From Bryobacterales bacterium (lineage in GTDB: Bacteria; Acidobacteriota; Terriglobia; Bryobacterales; UBA6623): DNA of 64,000 nucleotides. Positions 26,392 through 39,734 of the stretch are shown in pieces. The stretch spans positions 62,001-126,000 of the forward strand of contig JAPPMC010000270.1 in assembly GCA_028819235.1 (NCBI GenBank), given 5' to 3'. A model generated the notes under the pieces. The model was not told where the DNA came from. It saw nothing but the letters and a program-made list of their open reading frames with translations, and made no database searches. How positions within the stretch are numbered: position 1 is the stretch's first letter; every line of letters begins with the position of its first letter. A program made the position numbers and the translations under genes.

Positions 26392-28884
26392 ATGCCCATC
26401 AGCGTCTCTCTTGCGCTTCGCGCCCTCCGGAGGAATCCTGGATTCTTTGCTGTTGCAACGCTAACCCTTGCAGTCGGCCTCGGACCTACCACCGCTGTCT
26501 TCAGTGTTTTCAAGTCGCTGATGCTGCAACCGCTTCCAGTGGAGGGCCCGCACGAACTGGCCGTCCTCGGTCCAGGTGCGATCGGTATCTTCAGCCGGAG
26601 CGACATGCCCCAGACGGAGACTTTCTCTTACGAGCAATACAGGGCTCTCAGCCAAGACAATCACGGAGTGCTTGAGGCAGTCGCGGCCGCGCCCACATTC
26701 CAGAGCCGCGTCTATTGGGGCGGACTCGGCCACGAGTCCGGCGAGCTCCTCCGAGCGTCGTGCCAACTCGTCACGGGCACGTATTTCCCCTTGCTCGGCG
26801 TGCTTCCGCTTCACGGTCGCTTGCTAACCCCAGGGGATGACGGTGCGCCGGGCTCGAACCCCGTAGCGGTGGTGAGCCACGACTTTTGGAACACAAGCCT
26901 CGGCGCGGATCCCAGCGTCGTCGGGTCGGCGATCAGGCTCCATGGCCTTCCCTACACCGTCGTCGGGATCGTTATGCCTCCGTTCCGGGGCCACACCCTT
27001 GAGAGCTCGATCGACATCTGGGTGCCAATGTCGATGCAGGAACAGATCACGCTGAGCCCGTCGCGATTGCAGCGATCCTTTCCGATCGAGACGTACTGGC
27101 TGAACATCCTGATGCGTCTCCGGCCAGAGGTGGGTCTCGACCGCGCCGAAGCGGCGGTCAATGCTCGACTGCAGGAGATCTTCGTGGAGCATCTTGGAGC
27201 GGGCATTAGTGCCAAGAGGCGCGAGGAGTTGGAGCGAATCAGGATTCCCCTCACACCTCTCAGCCACGGGCTCTCCCGGCTGCGCAAGGCTGCGGAGAGG
27301 CCCCTGATGCTGCTCTGGGGGGCCACAGGCCTGGTGCTCTTGGTCGCCTGCGCGAATCTGGGCGGTCTACTGCTGGTGCGAGCAAGCGGGCGGCGGGAGG
27401 AATTCTGGCTGAGGATGGCTCTGGGCGCTGGCCAATTCGATCGGATGAAGCCGGTGCTTGCCGAGAGCATGGTCCTCGCGGGGACCGGTGCGGCGACGGG
27501 ATACAGCCTAGCGTTCTGGTTGGTGCCGTTGATCCAGCGCTGGCTCCAGTCTGTCAGGGGTGCCGGTGCTGCCGGGGTGCTGGAGATTCGACCCTCACAT
27601 CCAGAATTGCTGTTCGCCGCGGCTATAGGAATCGTCACCGTGTTCGCCTGCGGACTCGTTCCCGCCACGCTGGGAGCGAGGGCAGGTTCCGCTAGCGGAC
27701 TCCGAACCGGACAGGCTGGAGTTTCAGCCGGGAGGCACGAGGTCCGCGCAAGGAGCTTGCTGGTGGGAGCACAGCTTGCACTGGCGGTTGTTCTGCTGTT
27801 CACCGCCGGACTGTTCCTCACGAACCTCAGGGAGTTGCGCGCCGCCGACCTCGGTCTTGAAGCGGCCACCGTCATCGGTATCAGGCTGGATCCCCAAGGG
27901 GGCGGTTTCTCTAGGGAGTCGCAGCCGGCGATGCGACGGCGGATCCTAGACCGAATCGAGACAGTGCCGGGGATCCAGTCGGCCGCATTCACGGGCTCGC
28001 TGCCTCTGTCGGGCAACGCCGCAATGCGCACGACATCGGTCTCAGGCTACGTGCCTGCGGAGGACGAGGAAATGTCAGTGATTCAAGTCTGGGCGTCTCC
28101 GGGATACTTCGACACGTTGGGCATCCGTCTGTTGGCGGGTCGGCTTCCGAATCGTGGGGAAGCCAACGTCGTGGTCGTCAACAACGCGTTCGCCGACCGC
28201 TACTTCGCGGAGGGCATGGCGCTGGGAGGAATCATCGACGGCGACGACCGCGTAGTCGGCATCGTCCGCAACGTACGGCAGATCGATGTACGGGCCGATC
28301 CGCCGCCGCTGCTTTACAAATCAACCACGGGCTATGAGGGCTTTCTCCAGACACTGGCGATTAGATCAACTGTGCCTAGCGCGGGCATCGTGAGGCGCGT
28401 CCGGGAGGCTGTCCGCGAGGTCACGCCTGGAATGCCGGTCGATCGACAATACAGTTCGGTAGAACTTCTCCTAGAGAGGGGCATCGCTCTCGAGCGCATG
28501 CTTGCGAGGCTGGTGGCGGCATTCGCGGGAGTCGCTCTTCTACTGTGCGCTGTCGGATTGTTTGGCGTCTGCAGCGAGATCGTCCGCAACCGGACGGGGG
28601 AGATAGGCCTGCGCTTGGCTCTCGGTGCTACGCGGGGGCAGGTCCAAGCTCTGGTCGTCCGCCGAGCTGCGATTCTGCTTGGCCTGGGCGCGGCTGTCGG
28701 TACCGCCGGCGCCGTTGCCGCCGGAAGGCTGATCGCTGGTGTGCTCTTCGAGGTAGGTCCGTTTGACTGGACGGTCCTTGCTAGGGCTCTATCCGCGCTC
28801 GCGGTTTGCGCGTGCTTGGCCGCGGCCCTGCCAGCGCTGCGCGCCGGGCATTTGAGCCCCTCTGAGGCATTGCGGCACCGCTGA
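26392..28884 (+). CDS. ADOP-family FtsX/MacB-like permease
   Basis: This 830-residue membrane protein matches the acidobacterial duplicated orphan permease type: MacB/FtsX-like permeases without an adjacent ATPase. The ATG at 26392 (MPISVSLALRALRRNPGF) is the family start; the track ORF is 17 codons longer. The first membrane helix (about 20-42) has ATLTLAVGLGPTTAVFSVFKSLML. A large periplasmic MacB-type domain follows, then an FtsX domain (about 290-420) with LLVACANLGGLLLVRASGRREEFWLRMALGAG. A second periplasmic domain and a second FtsX domain (about 700-825) have NRTGEIGLRLALGATRGQV. Members of this type usually occur in many scattered copies, and their cargo is mostly unknown. No ATPase gene is near. 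Confidence 0.9.
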   Translation: MPISVSLALRALRRNPGFFAVATLTLAVGLGPTTAVFSVFKSLMLQPLPVEGPHELAVLGPGAIGIFSRSDMPQTETFSYEQYRALSQDNHGVLEAVAAAPTFQSRVYWGGLGHESGELLRASCQLVTGTYFPLLGVLPLHGRLLTPGDDGAPGSNPVAVVSHDFWNTSLGADPSVVGSAIRLHGLPYTVVGIVMPPFRGHTLESSIDIWVPMSMQEQITLSPSRLQRSFPIETYWLNILMRLRPEVGLDRAEAAVNARLQEIFVEHLGAGISAKRREELERIRIPLTPLSHGLSRLRKAAERPLMLLWGATGLVLLVACANLGGLLLVRASGRREEFWLRMALGAGQFDRMKPVLAESMVLAGTGAATGYSLAFWLVPLIQRWLQSVRGAGAAGVLEIRPSHPELLFAAAIGIVTVFACGLVPATLGARAGSASGLRTGQAGVSAGRHEVRARSLLVGAQLALAVVLLFTAGLFLTNLRELRAADLGLEAATVIGIRLDPQGGGFSRESQPAMRRRILDRIETVPGIQSAAFTGSLPLSGNAAMRTTSVSGYVPAEDEEMSVIQVWASPGYFDTLGIRLLAGRLPNRGEANVVVVNNAFADRYFAEGMALGGIIDGDDRVVGIVRNVRQIDVRADPPPLLYKSTTGYEGFLQTLAIRSTVPSAGIVRRVREAVREVTPGMPVDRQYSSVELLLERGIALERMLARLVAAFAGVALLLCAVGLFGVCSEIVRNRTGEIGLRLALGATRGQVQALVVRRAAILLGLGAAVGTAGAVAAGRLIAGVLFEVGPFDWTVLARALSALAVCACLAAALPALRAGHLSPSEALRHR

Positions 28885-29522
28885 GAAGATGCAGGCCTGC
28901 GAGGTCCAGTCCCCTGCTCTGCCCCCTTCCTCTTCGACAGACGCAACGACGCATTCTTCCTGCACGTCCGAAACTCCGGTGATGCGGTCTCCAAGTGTGC
29001 AGCAGGTCGGATTCCGCCCGAGGAGCAAGGGCTGATCCGCTGCCATTTCGAAGAGGCGCTGACATCCGAAGATTCATGGCGGACGTCATTCTCGGGCTTT
29101 TCTGGCACAAGTGGCAACGTGGCCCTCCGAACGTTTCTGACAGGCGATCGAAGGCCCCATCCGTGAGCGTCACCTGGCCAATGCTCCCAATCACTGTGGC
29201 GACCGGCAGGAATCGGCGCGTGCGCCCGCGATGCCTTGGCCGTGTCCGCCGCACGGCCCAGTTGAGCTGGCGATGCCCCGTAGCCTCGGATCGGGTGTAG
29301 CCTGCCCAGCCAGATTTTTGTGACTCGCCAGTGAGGACAGTTTGTCGGCCTCCCACTGTCACAGCAGTGGGCAACCGTCATGGGCGGACGCCATCTGGGG
29401 CAAGGCCGCAATGGCTTCGCACGGCGCGAAGGCCGGGGTAGAGGTGCGTAATGCGGCCCTGAGTGGTTTTCCTCCCGAGTAGGTGCGACACAAGACAATC
29501 CTTGGAATATACTGGGCCCAAC
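28885..29522. other. Gene-poor spacer
   Basis: About 640 bases between the permease and the PSCyt/LamG gene contain no ORF that I can support on either strand. The only signal noted is TATACT at 29508-29513, a possible -10 box so close to the next start that the transcript would have almost no leader. Confidence 0.4.
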
Positions 29523-32596
<3,074 letters not shown>

Positions 32597-32600
<4 letters not shown>

Positions 32601-34030
32601 ATGCAACCGACCCGGTCCTCCGCCTGACCCGGCGCCATTTCTTCGGGCGCGGGGCGACTGGATTGGGAATCGCTGGGCTGGCCCACCTGATGGGAGGCGA
32701 TTCCGCTGCGCATGACGGGTTGGCCGGACTTCCGCACTTCGCGCCCAAGGCCAAGCACATCGTCTACCTGTTCCAGAGCGGTGGACCGTCGCAACTGGAC
32801 CTGTTCGACTACAAACCGAGACTCGACGATCTGCATGGCACGGAATTGCCGAGCTCGATTCGTCGCGGGCAGCGGCTGACCGGAATGACAGCCTCCCAGA
32901 CCTCGTTCCCTGTACACAGGTCATGGTTCGAGTTTCGGCAGCGGGGGGAGTCGGGAGCGTGGGTCAGCGAATTGCTGCCTCATACCGGAAGGATTGCCGA
33001 CAAGCTCTCGTTCGTCCGCACCATGCACACGGAGGCGATCAACCACGATCCGGCCGTGACGTTCTTCCAGACGGGAGCGCAGCTGGCTGGCCGCCCAAGT
33101 GTCGGCGCATGGCTCGCATACGGCCTCGGGAGCGAAAACCGCGATCTCCCTGCGTTCGTCGTGATGACCTCACGGGGATCCGGGAGAGTCGGGCAGGCGC
33201 TCTACACGCGGCTCTGGGGCAGTGGTTTCCTGCCGAGCCGATTCCAGGGCGTCAAGTTCCGGTCGCAGGGCGATCCGGTGTTGTACCTGTCCAACCCGGA
33301 AGGAGTGGGCCGCGATCGTAGGCGGATGTTTCTCGACGACCTCTCTGCACTCAACTCTATCCGGAAGGAAGAATTCGTCGACCCGGAAATCGAGACACGC
33401 ATCGCCCAGTATGAGATGGCATTCCGGATGCAGACCTCCGTGCCGGAACTCATGGATCTATCGGACGAGCCCGAATCCACGTTCGAACATTACGGGGAAT
33501 CCGCGCGCGAGCCCGGAACCTACGCTCGCCACTGCTTGGTCGCTCGCCGCCTCGTCGAACGCGGCGTCCGCTTCGTTCAGCTCTTTCACCGCGGATGGGA
33601 CCAGCACCGCGCGCTTCCGCAACAGCTCGCGAAACAGTGTAAGGACACAGATCAGGCCTCCGCTGCACTGGTTGAGGATCTGGACCGTCGCGGGCTGCTC
33701 GACGAAACGTTGGTGGTTTGGGGAGGGGAGTTCGGGCGCACAGTCTACTGCCAAGGACTGATGACGGAAGAGACCTACGGGCGAGACCACCACCCGCGAT
33801 GTTTCACGATCTGGCTCGCCGGTGGGGGGATCAAGCCGGGCGTCACGTACGGCGAGACCGATGACTTTTGTTACAACGTGGTCTCCAATCCCGTTCACGT
33901 GCACGACCTGCACGCCACCCTGCTGCACCAGGCAGGCGTTGACCACACGAAGCTGACCTATCGCTACCAAGGGCGTCAGTTCCGCCTTACCGATGTGGGC
34001 GGTCAGATCATTCGAGACTTGATCGCCTAG
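32597..34030 (+). CDS. DUF1501 protein with Tat signal
   Basis: The 477-residue protein belongs to DUF1501, a sulfatase-like fold of the alkaline phosphatase superfamily. The N-terminus has a twin-arginine signal, [19 protein letters not shown], so it is exported folded. Family motifs include [50 protein letters not shown] and [11 protein letters not shown], followed by [21 protein letters not shown] with likely metal ligands. The CxPxR site of true sulfatases is absent. DUF1501 genes almost always sit next to PSCyt/DUF1549-DUF1553 genes, as here, which implies a joint function. The four-base overlap (ATGA) suggests coupled translation. Confidence 0.93.
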
Positions 34031-34691
34031 CGATTATTCCGGTCGCGTACCGGGGGGCTTCGGCCACGACTATGCGAACTCCCGTGCGGCATGATAGCCT
34101 GCCTAGGCAAGCGCGAGGTTCCGCTGATCTTGGGTAACGGCCCAAGCCACCCGTCACGCCTTGCGTTGGGAGCGTCAGACTGCGCTCTTGGGCCGCCACA
34201 CTCGCCCCGGCCACCACGCACTCTCCTCTCCCGGCCCGAAGACCTGACTCGACATGTTGGCCAATGTCAGGTGCTGTTGGCTGTTGCTCCCCAGACTCCG
34301 AAGCCCGGAGCCCAGATTCGAAAGACGCTCCGTGGGCCGCCTTGTCAGGATGCCAAGCCACTGCGTCCCGAAGGGTCAAGTCTGCAGTGCTGCGAAGCGA
34401 GACACCGAAATCTCAATTGGCAGCAACGTTCTGCACGGCCCATCGCGAAGAGCATCACCTCCTAGTCCAGACTCACCCATGCCCTTGCAGCGACGGCCGG
34501 TGCCGGCCGACATCCACTTCAGGGGGGATAGGTGAAGAAACGGGCACGCCACCACATCCGAGCAGCACGCCAAGTCCACGTTCGGCAGGCGGCAGACCAG
34601 CCCTGCGGGTACAGCAGCCCAGACACGCAAGCGCATCCGAAGGAGGCGGCGTGCTGCTTTCCCAGCGGGGTTCGGGGCTCAGTTCTGGCAA
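34031..34691. other. Gene-poor convergent spacer
   Basis: About 660 bases separate the DUF1501 gene from the converging DUF1445 gene. Short ORFs overlap in several frames and none has family motifs. A small GC hairpin, GGCCGG-TG-CCGGCC (about 34494-34507), could help to end transcription. Nothing else was identified. Confidence 0.4.
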
Positions 34692-35483
34692 TCACGGCAG
34701 TGCCAGGCTAGCCGCATCCACGTCGGTCACGAAACCGTGCCCGGGAGAATGGGTGATCATAACGTCCACCTTGGCGGCGAGAGCGGCCTCCTGAGGGGTG
34801 ACTCCGCATGCCCAGAAGACCGGAAGAACTGACGGGGGAACCGAGTGTACGGGCGGTCCAAAGTACGGCTCCTCGAGATCCGCTCCGATCAGGCTGGGAT
34901 CGCCAATGTGCAGCGGGGCTCCGTGATTGAACGGGAAACGCCTTGTCACCTGCGTGGCCGTGATGGCTTCAGCTGCCGATAGCCAGCGCATCGTCACTAC
35001 CAAGGGCCCATGAAAGCGCCCAGCCGGGACCGTCGGCAATGAGGTTCGAAGCACCCACCTGTCCCTGGTCGTGCAGACCCCGGCGCGCTCCAGTGCCTGG
35101 TCGAAAGAGATTCCGGAGCCGATGAGGAATGCGACGAAGTCGTCTTGCCAGAGTTCGAGGATCGAAGTCTGGTCTGGCAGGCGCTCCCCGTCCCGGTAGA
35201 TGGCATATCGCGGCAGATCTGTGCGGAGGTCGGCGCCCGGAGCCATCTTTTTCGGTTCCGGGTCTCCGATGTCGGTGACTTCGAGGACCGGGCATGCCCG
35301 GGGGTTTCGCTGGCAGTAGAGAAGGAACTCGTAAGCATGCTTCTGGCGAATCACGACGAGGTTGCACTGGAGGAAGCCAATGGCTAGACCACGTGTCGTG
35401 CCCGTGTGCCGACCCTCGCGGCACGCCAATCGCACCGCGCTCGGCAATCTCAGCTCGTCGGCTGCGATGGTGTGGGAAATCAT
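34692..35483 (-). CDS. DUF1445 protein (YcsI/D-glutamate cyclase-like hydro-lyase)
   Basis: The 263 residues match the DUF1445 family throughout: RLACREGRHTGTTRGLAIGFLQCNLVVI, NPRACPVLEVTDIGDPEP, FVAFLIGSGISFDQALERAG, then TQVTRRFPFNHGAPLHIGDP and the C-terminal VFWACGVTPQEAA with ITHSPGHGFVTD. Relatives include bacterial YcsI and the mammalian mitochondrial D-glutamate cyclase, which interconverts D-glutamate and 5-oxo-D-proline. The actual substrate here is not known. The start overlaps the TRAP permease stop by four bases, so the gene is the last of a four-gene operon and probably handles the imported acid or a product of the DapA-family lyase. Confidence 0.9.
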   Translation of the reverse strand: MISHTIAADELRLPSAVRLACREGRHTGTTRGLAIGFLQCNLVVIRQKHAYEFLLYCQRNPRACPVLEVTDIGDPEPKKMAPGADLRTDLPRYAIYRDGERLPDQTSILELWQDDFVAFLIGSGISFDQALERAGVCTTRDRWVLRTSLPTVPAGRFHGPLVVTMRWLSAAEAITATQVTRRFPFNHGAPLHIGDPSLIGADLEEPYFGPPVHSVPPSVLPVFWACGVTPQEAALAAKVDVMITHSPGHGFVTDVDAASLALP

Positions 35484-37444
35484 TGGCGCCTCCTATTTGG
35501 ACGCGCCGAATGGTGGGCGGCCGACACTTGGGAAGTCGCGCCACGCTGCTCTCCCCTCCTAAGGACCAGCCAGAGCCACGCTGCGGCGAGGACGGCCAGA
35601 GAGCCCAGCCAGTGCGCAGTGCCTGTGGGCGCGAGTACTACGGCCGCACCGCTCGCGCCGCACCAGAGCCGCTCGCCGACGCGCAAGGAACCGTTCCAGT
35701 ACCCGACGACGGCTGCGGCCCACGCCAGGGTGGCGGCCACCAGCGACACGAAGGCCGCCGCCACCCAACCCAAGCTTCCCTCTCCCAGCAGCATGGGGTC
35801 GAAGGCGAGCGCAACCGGGATCAGGAACGACACAAGGCTCAGACGGAAGGCGTAGACGCTCGTTCGGAGCGTACCGCCTCCGGCAATCCCTGCAGCGGTG
35901 TAGGAGGCTAGAGCGACCGGCGGAGTGACCATCGAGAGCACACAGTAATACATCACGAAGAAGTGCGCAGACATCTCTGGGATACCGAGTCTGATCAGGG
36001 AAGGAGCGAACAGAATCGCGCCGATGATATAGGCCGCCACCGTCGGCAGGCCCATCCCCATCACCAGGCATCCCAGAATGATCAGGCCCACCGCCCCCAG
36101 CGCCGTCCCTCCGCTGGCGGCCATCAGTTCAGAGCTGAACTTCAACGCCAAGTTCGACTGGATCGCCACCGCGATGATGATGCCGATTGCCGCAATGGGC
36201 ACGGCCACCTGGCTGGCTTGGCGAGTGGCATTCACAGCGAGGCCAGCCACGAGCCTCCAGCTCAACCGCGTCTGTTCGCGAAAGTTGCACACTATGAGGC
36301 AACTCAAACTGGCGATCACCGCCGCATACGTAGCTGAGTATCCTGCGACGAGCATGCCGACCAACACGATCGGTGGGATCAACAGATGCGCACGCTTCCC
36401 GATCGACTCCTGTGCGTGGTGGTGCTCGGCCACAGAAGCCGCAATCCCGGACTTCCTCGCCCCCAAGTCCACGGAGGCAAAGACGGCCACGTAGAACGCC
36501 AGCGCAGGAATCAGCGCTGCCAAGGCGATGCGCCCATACTCGACCTGAAGCATCTCGGCCATGACGAACGCGGCCGCTCCCATTACGGGGGGCATCAGTT
36601 GGCCACCCGTCGAGGCCACGGCCTCTATGGCGCCGGCCATCTCGCGCGAGTGCCCGCCCCGTCGCATAAGGGGAATGGTGAACACGCCAGTGCCGGACAC
36701 GTTCGCCACGGCGCTTCCAGTGATACTGCCCATCAAGCTGCTGGAGACTACGGCCGCTTGCGCGGCACCTCCGGCGCGCGTTCCCGTTAGCCTCAATCCA
36801 GCGTCGATGATCAACTGGCCGCCGCCAATCGCAGCGTAGATCGCCCCGAAGAGAATGAAGTAGAAGACGAATTGTACGGAGGTGGCCGTCGTGATGCCGA
36901 GAATCCCGTTGAGAGACATCGACAAGATCTCGATGGCCTCCTTCAAGCCGAAACCTGAGAACCTCAACCAGCCTGGAGCCCATTGCCCAACGGAAGCGTA
37001 GGCGAGGAAGGCCACAAGCACCGCAACCAGCGACCATCCCACGACGCGTCGCACTGCCTCCAGCAGCAACGCCACCAGGAGGATGCCAACAACCATGTCC
37101 ACGGCCAAGACCGGGTCCACTCCCTCCATCCGTTCGGCCAACCGCCGGGCCGAGAGCGAGTAGTAGGCGCCCACTCCAAGTGCACAACCGAGTGCGAGCA
37201 CGTCGAGTGCCCGCATGAGTTGCCCGAAGCGCTCGGATCGGGCGGGAAACCACAGAAACAGGATCGTGGCAGCAAATGTCAGGTGAAGCGCCCGCTCCAG
37301 CAATGGTGCTTGGGGCTGGAAAAGCACATAGACCTGGAATGCAATCCATCCAATCCCCAGTCCTAGGCAAAGAACGGGCCGTAGTGTGTTGTGCGAGGGC
37401 TCGTCACGGTTTGGAACTGGCGAATTGGCTCCGGCTAGAGCCAT
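35480..37444 (-). CDS. TRAP transporter fused permease (TAXI type, DctQM fusion)
   Basis: The 654-residue membrane protein fuses the small (four-helix) and large TRAP permease subunits, the form that works with TAXI binding proteins. The ATG at 37444 overlaps the TAXI gene by ten bases and replaces the track start at 37537. Many membrane segments are visible, starting with VLCLGLGIGWIAFQVYVLF. The large-subunit core has GSITGSAVANVSGTGVFTIPLMRRGGHS, PPVMGAAAFVMAEMLQ and GMGLPTVAAYIIGAILFAPSLIRLG. These transporters use a sodium or proton gradient to import organic acids or amino acids. The substrate cannot be read from the sequence. Confidence 0.93.
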   Translation of the reverse strand: MALAGANSPVPNRDEPSHNTLRPVLCLGLGIGWIAFQVYVLFQPQAPLLERALHLTFAATILFLWFPARSERFGQLMRALDVLALGCALGVGAYYSLSARRLAERMEGVDPVLAVDMVVGILLVALLLEAVRRVVGWSLVAVLVAFLAYASVGQWAPGWLRFSGFGLKEAIEILSMSLNGILGITTATSVQFVFYFILFGAIYAAIGGGQLIIDAGLRLTGTRAGGAAQAAVVSSSLMGSITGSAVANVSGTGVFTIPLMRRGGHSREMAGAIEAVASTGGQLMPPVMGAAAFVMAEMLQVEYGRIALAALIPALAFYVAVFASVDLGARKSGIAASVAEHHHAQESIGKRAHLLIPPIVLVGMLVAGYSATYAAVIASLSCLIVCNFREQTRLSWRLVAGLAVNATRQASQVAVPIAAIGIIIAVAIQSNLALKFSSELMAASGGTALGAVGLIILGCLVMGMGLPTVAAYIIGAILFAPSLIRLGIPEMSAHFFVMYYCVLSMVTPPVALASYTAAGIAGGGTLRTSVYAFRLSLVSFLIPVALAFDPMLLGEGSLGWVAAAFVSLVAATLAWAAAVVGYWNGSLRVGERLWCGASGAAVVLAPTGTAHWLGSLAVLAAAWLWLVLRRGEQRGATSQVSAAHHSARPNRRRQ

Positions 37445-38439
37445 CCCCGTTCCCTGAAGTATCGTTCCGCGCCCGGGTGCAGCGGCACGCCGGTCTTCTC
37501 CAGGAGTCCCCCCTGCTCGGGCACGAAGTCCGCCCACGCACGGTGCGCCGCTGCCATCGCCGCGGTGTTCTCGCAGATCGTCTTGGTGATGAGGTAGGCC
37601 AAGTCTGGGGCGAGCCCGCTGTGGGTAATCAGCACTGTGCCCATGTCCACTGAATCGATGGGCTTGGCCTGCCCCTTGAACCAGACTGGCATCGGTACTC
37701 TGGTAATCCCCGGTCCTGAAAGGCGCTCAATCGCCTTCTGCGGGAAATCGACGAACGACATCGGCGTAGTTGTCGTTACCTCGGTTAGTGTCGGGTGACC
37801 CCGGATTGCTGTCTCCAGGTATAGATCGGCTCGACCGTCCCTGAGGATCGACGGAATCTGGTTGGCGCTTACCTGAATGATGTCTCCGCCTCTGGCGCGC
37901 ACATCTTCGGAACTCGTACCGAGCGCATCGAACAGGATCTCGGCTACGACCGGTACTGTGCTTCCCTGCGGCTTCATCACAATCCGAGGAGCATCCTCCG
38001 AACGCAGTGCCTCTCCGAGGGTTCGGTTGCCTGTCTCGGCCAGATAGGACTCTGTGAATATTGCCACCATCCAGACCCGGTTCAGACCGCCGACCAGCGC
38101 GCGGATGTTCTGATGCTTGCGGCCGCCGTAGGCGACGGGATCGCCGTTGAATGCCCAAGTCGCGGTGGCAGCCTGCGACAACGCGATGGATTGCTCCCCC
38201 CTGTCGACGAGAATCGGGTTCCCGATCCCGCCGCCTCGCGCGACAACCTCAACGCGCATACCATCGGGCAACGAATCCTCCAACAGGGTGGCCAGCGTCG
38301 CGCCGAACACATACCACGATGTCCCGGGCGGCATGGCTCCGATCGAGATGACGGACTCCCCGTCCGGGCGGCAAGCTGGATTGCTCAGCAGCAATGCGAT
38401 GGTCAATGCCAACGCGGAAGCTAGTCTAGGGGCCGACAT
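37435..38439 (-). CDS. TAXI-family TRAP substrate-binding protein
   Basis: The 334-residue product binds the substrate outside the membrane and passes it to the TRAP permease encoded next. The ATG at 38439 starts a signal sequence (LASALALTIALLLSNPAC) that may end at a lipidated Cys, though the lipobox is weak. TAXI features are visible in ISIGAMPPGTSWYVFGATLATLLED, VVARGGGIGNPILVDRGEQSIALSQAATA and the ALVGGLNRVWMVAIFTE strand. VNMGT-like VDMGTVLITHSGLAPDLAYLITKTICEN lies near the end. Many TAXI proteins bind glutamate, aromatic acids or other carboxylates. It follows the DapA-family gene by 29 bases. Confidence 0.92.
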   Translation of the reverse strand: MSAPRLASALALTIALLLSNPACRPDGESVISIGAMPPGTSWYVFGATLATLLEDSLPDGMRVEVVARGGGIGNPILVDRGEQSIALSQAATATWAFNGDPVAYGGRKHQNIRALVGGLNRVWMVAIFTESYLAETGNRTLGEALRSEDAPRIVMKPQGSTVPVVAEILFDALGTSSEDVRARGGDIIQVSANQIPSILRDGRADLYLETAIRGHPTLTEVTTTTPMSFVDFPQKAIERLSGPGITRVPMPVWFKGQAKPIDSVDMGTVLITHSGLAPDLAYLITKTICENTAAMAAAHRAWADFVPEQGGLLEKTGVPLHPGAERYFRERGWL

Positions 38440-38468
38440 GGTCGAAACGGGACTCCCGGTCGTGGCGC

Positions 38469-39446
38469 CTATGCTGTGGCGAGAGCACCTTCTGCGAGGG
38501 GGAGCGCCACGGGAGCCAGCAGACATGCATCTTCCACCGCGCGGCGGATGCGATCCAGCTGCTCCCGGCTCGGCTTCCGTGTGGGGGGTCGAGTCAGTGC
38601 GGACTTGAAACGGCCCGCGTAGACCATCGCGGACTTCATTCGAGCGTGGGCATCGCTCGACGGCTCATCGCTTGCATACACCGCTTCTTTGAGGATGTCG
38701 ATCCTTGCCTGCACTCCGCGGGCTCGCTTGAGGTCTCCCGCGCACACCGCGGAATACAGTTCGACCAACAGTTCAGGAATGAATGAAGCGAAGCCCACCA
38801 GGGCTCCATCCACGCCCTGCACCATCGACGCCAGAACATACTCGTCGTGGCAGGTCAGGATGGTGCAGCGCGGATTCGCACTGCGGATCGCGCGAATGTC
38901 CCGGTCGTACTTGGACATTTCCCTAGTGCCGACCTTGAACGACGTGACTCTTGGCAGGCGGGCCAACTCCGCCAGAAGGGCCGAAGAATAGCTGGCTTTA
39001 GTCCAAGCCGGATAGACGTGCACTATGAGACTGATGCTCACGGCCTCCGAGATTGCCAAGAAATGGTCGATCACGTTCTGGTGGCGCATGCCGAAACGGA
39101 GCCAGTAGTGGGGAGGCATGACTAGCAGTCCCCTTGCTCCTGCTTCCTGTGCGCCAAGCGCATGCTCCACGCTCTCGGCGATGGACTCGCAGCAGATCCC
39201 GGATATCACCGGAACTCTGCCGTGCATCTCGTCAGCGACGATGCGCGTAACCTCTCGGCGTTCCCGCGGATTCAGAGCGAACACCTCGCCGGTGTGGCCG
39301 TTGGTCACGAGTCCGCCGATGCCGTCGTGGTCGGCGAGCCAAGCGCAGAATCTGCGCAGCTCAGGTTCGTCTATCGAATAGTCGTCACGGAACGGAACCT
39401 GCATGGCCGGCAGAATTCCGCGAAAGTACTCGAGACCCCATTCCAC
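38469..39446 (-). CDS. DapA/NanA-family aldolase or lyase
   Basis: The 325-residue protein is a TIM-barrel Schiff-base aldolase of the dihydrodipicolinate synthase/N-acetylneuraminate lyase family. The catalytic lysine is in VTSFKVGTREM and the conserved tyrosine in LIVHVYPAWTK; GLVTNGHTGEVFAL corresponds to the pyruvate-binding loop (the GTTGE region). The loop reads GHTGE instead of GTTGE, which many non-DapA members show, so lysine synthesis is unlikely. It is the first gene of the TRAP-TAXI-DUF1445 operon and probably cleaves or dehydrates the imported carboxylate. A TATAGT box on the minus strand lies about 65 bases upstream (39509-39514), without a clear -35 box. Confidence 0.9.
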   Translation of the reverse strand: MEWGLEYFRGILPAMQVPFRDDYSIDEPELRRFCAWLADHDGIGGLVTNGHTGEVFALNPRERREVTRIVADEMHGRVPVISGICCESIAESVEHALGAQEAGARGLLVMPPHYWLRFGMRHQNVIDHFLAISEAVSISLIVHVYPAWTKASYSSALLAELARLPRVTSFKVGTREMSKYDRDIRAIRSANPRCTILTCHDEYVLASMVQGVDGALVGFASFIPELLVELYSAVCAGDLKRARGVQARIDILKEAVYASDEPSSDAHARMKSAMVYAGRFKSALTRPPTRKPSREQLDRIRRAVEDACLLAPVALPLAEGALATA

Positions 39447-39734
39447 AGATCAGTCTTCCTCTCGGCTCCGTGTCTCCGACCGGCCTTATCCGCGCCGAAG
39501 CCGGGCCAACTATAGCACGTCAGTCAGGCTCGGAAATCAGCAAATCCGCCGCTCCCGGCGAGGCGAGAGCAGGGGCTTGGGTAGTAGATCTGCGACCGAC
39601 CGCCGCGGCCGCGGATGCGTGGCAGGAGCGCAACTTGCCCATCAAGCATCGGTTTCGTGGGCTGGATCGCACCCTCAAGCCTGGCCCCGCGCGGCACCGT
39701 CTAGATCGAATCCGTCTTCGGGTGAATCAGGTTG

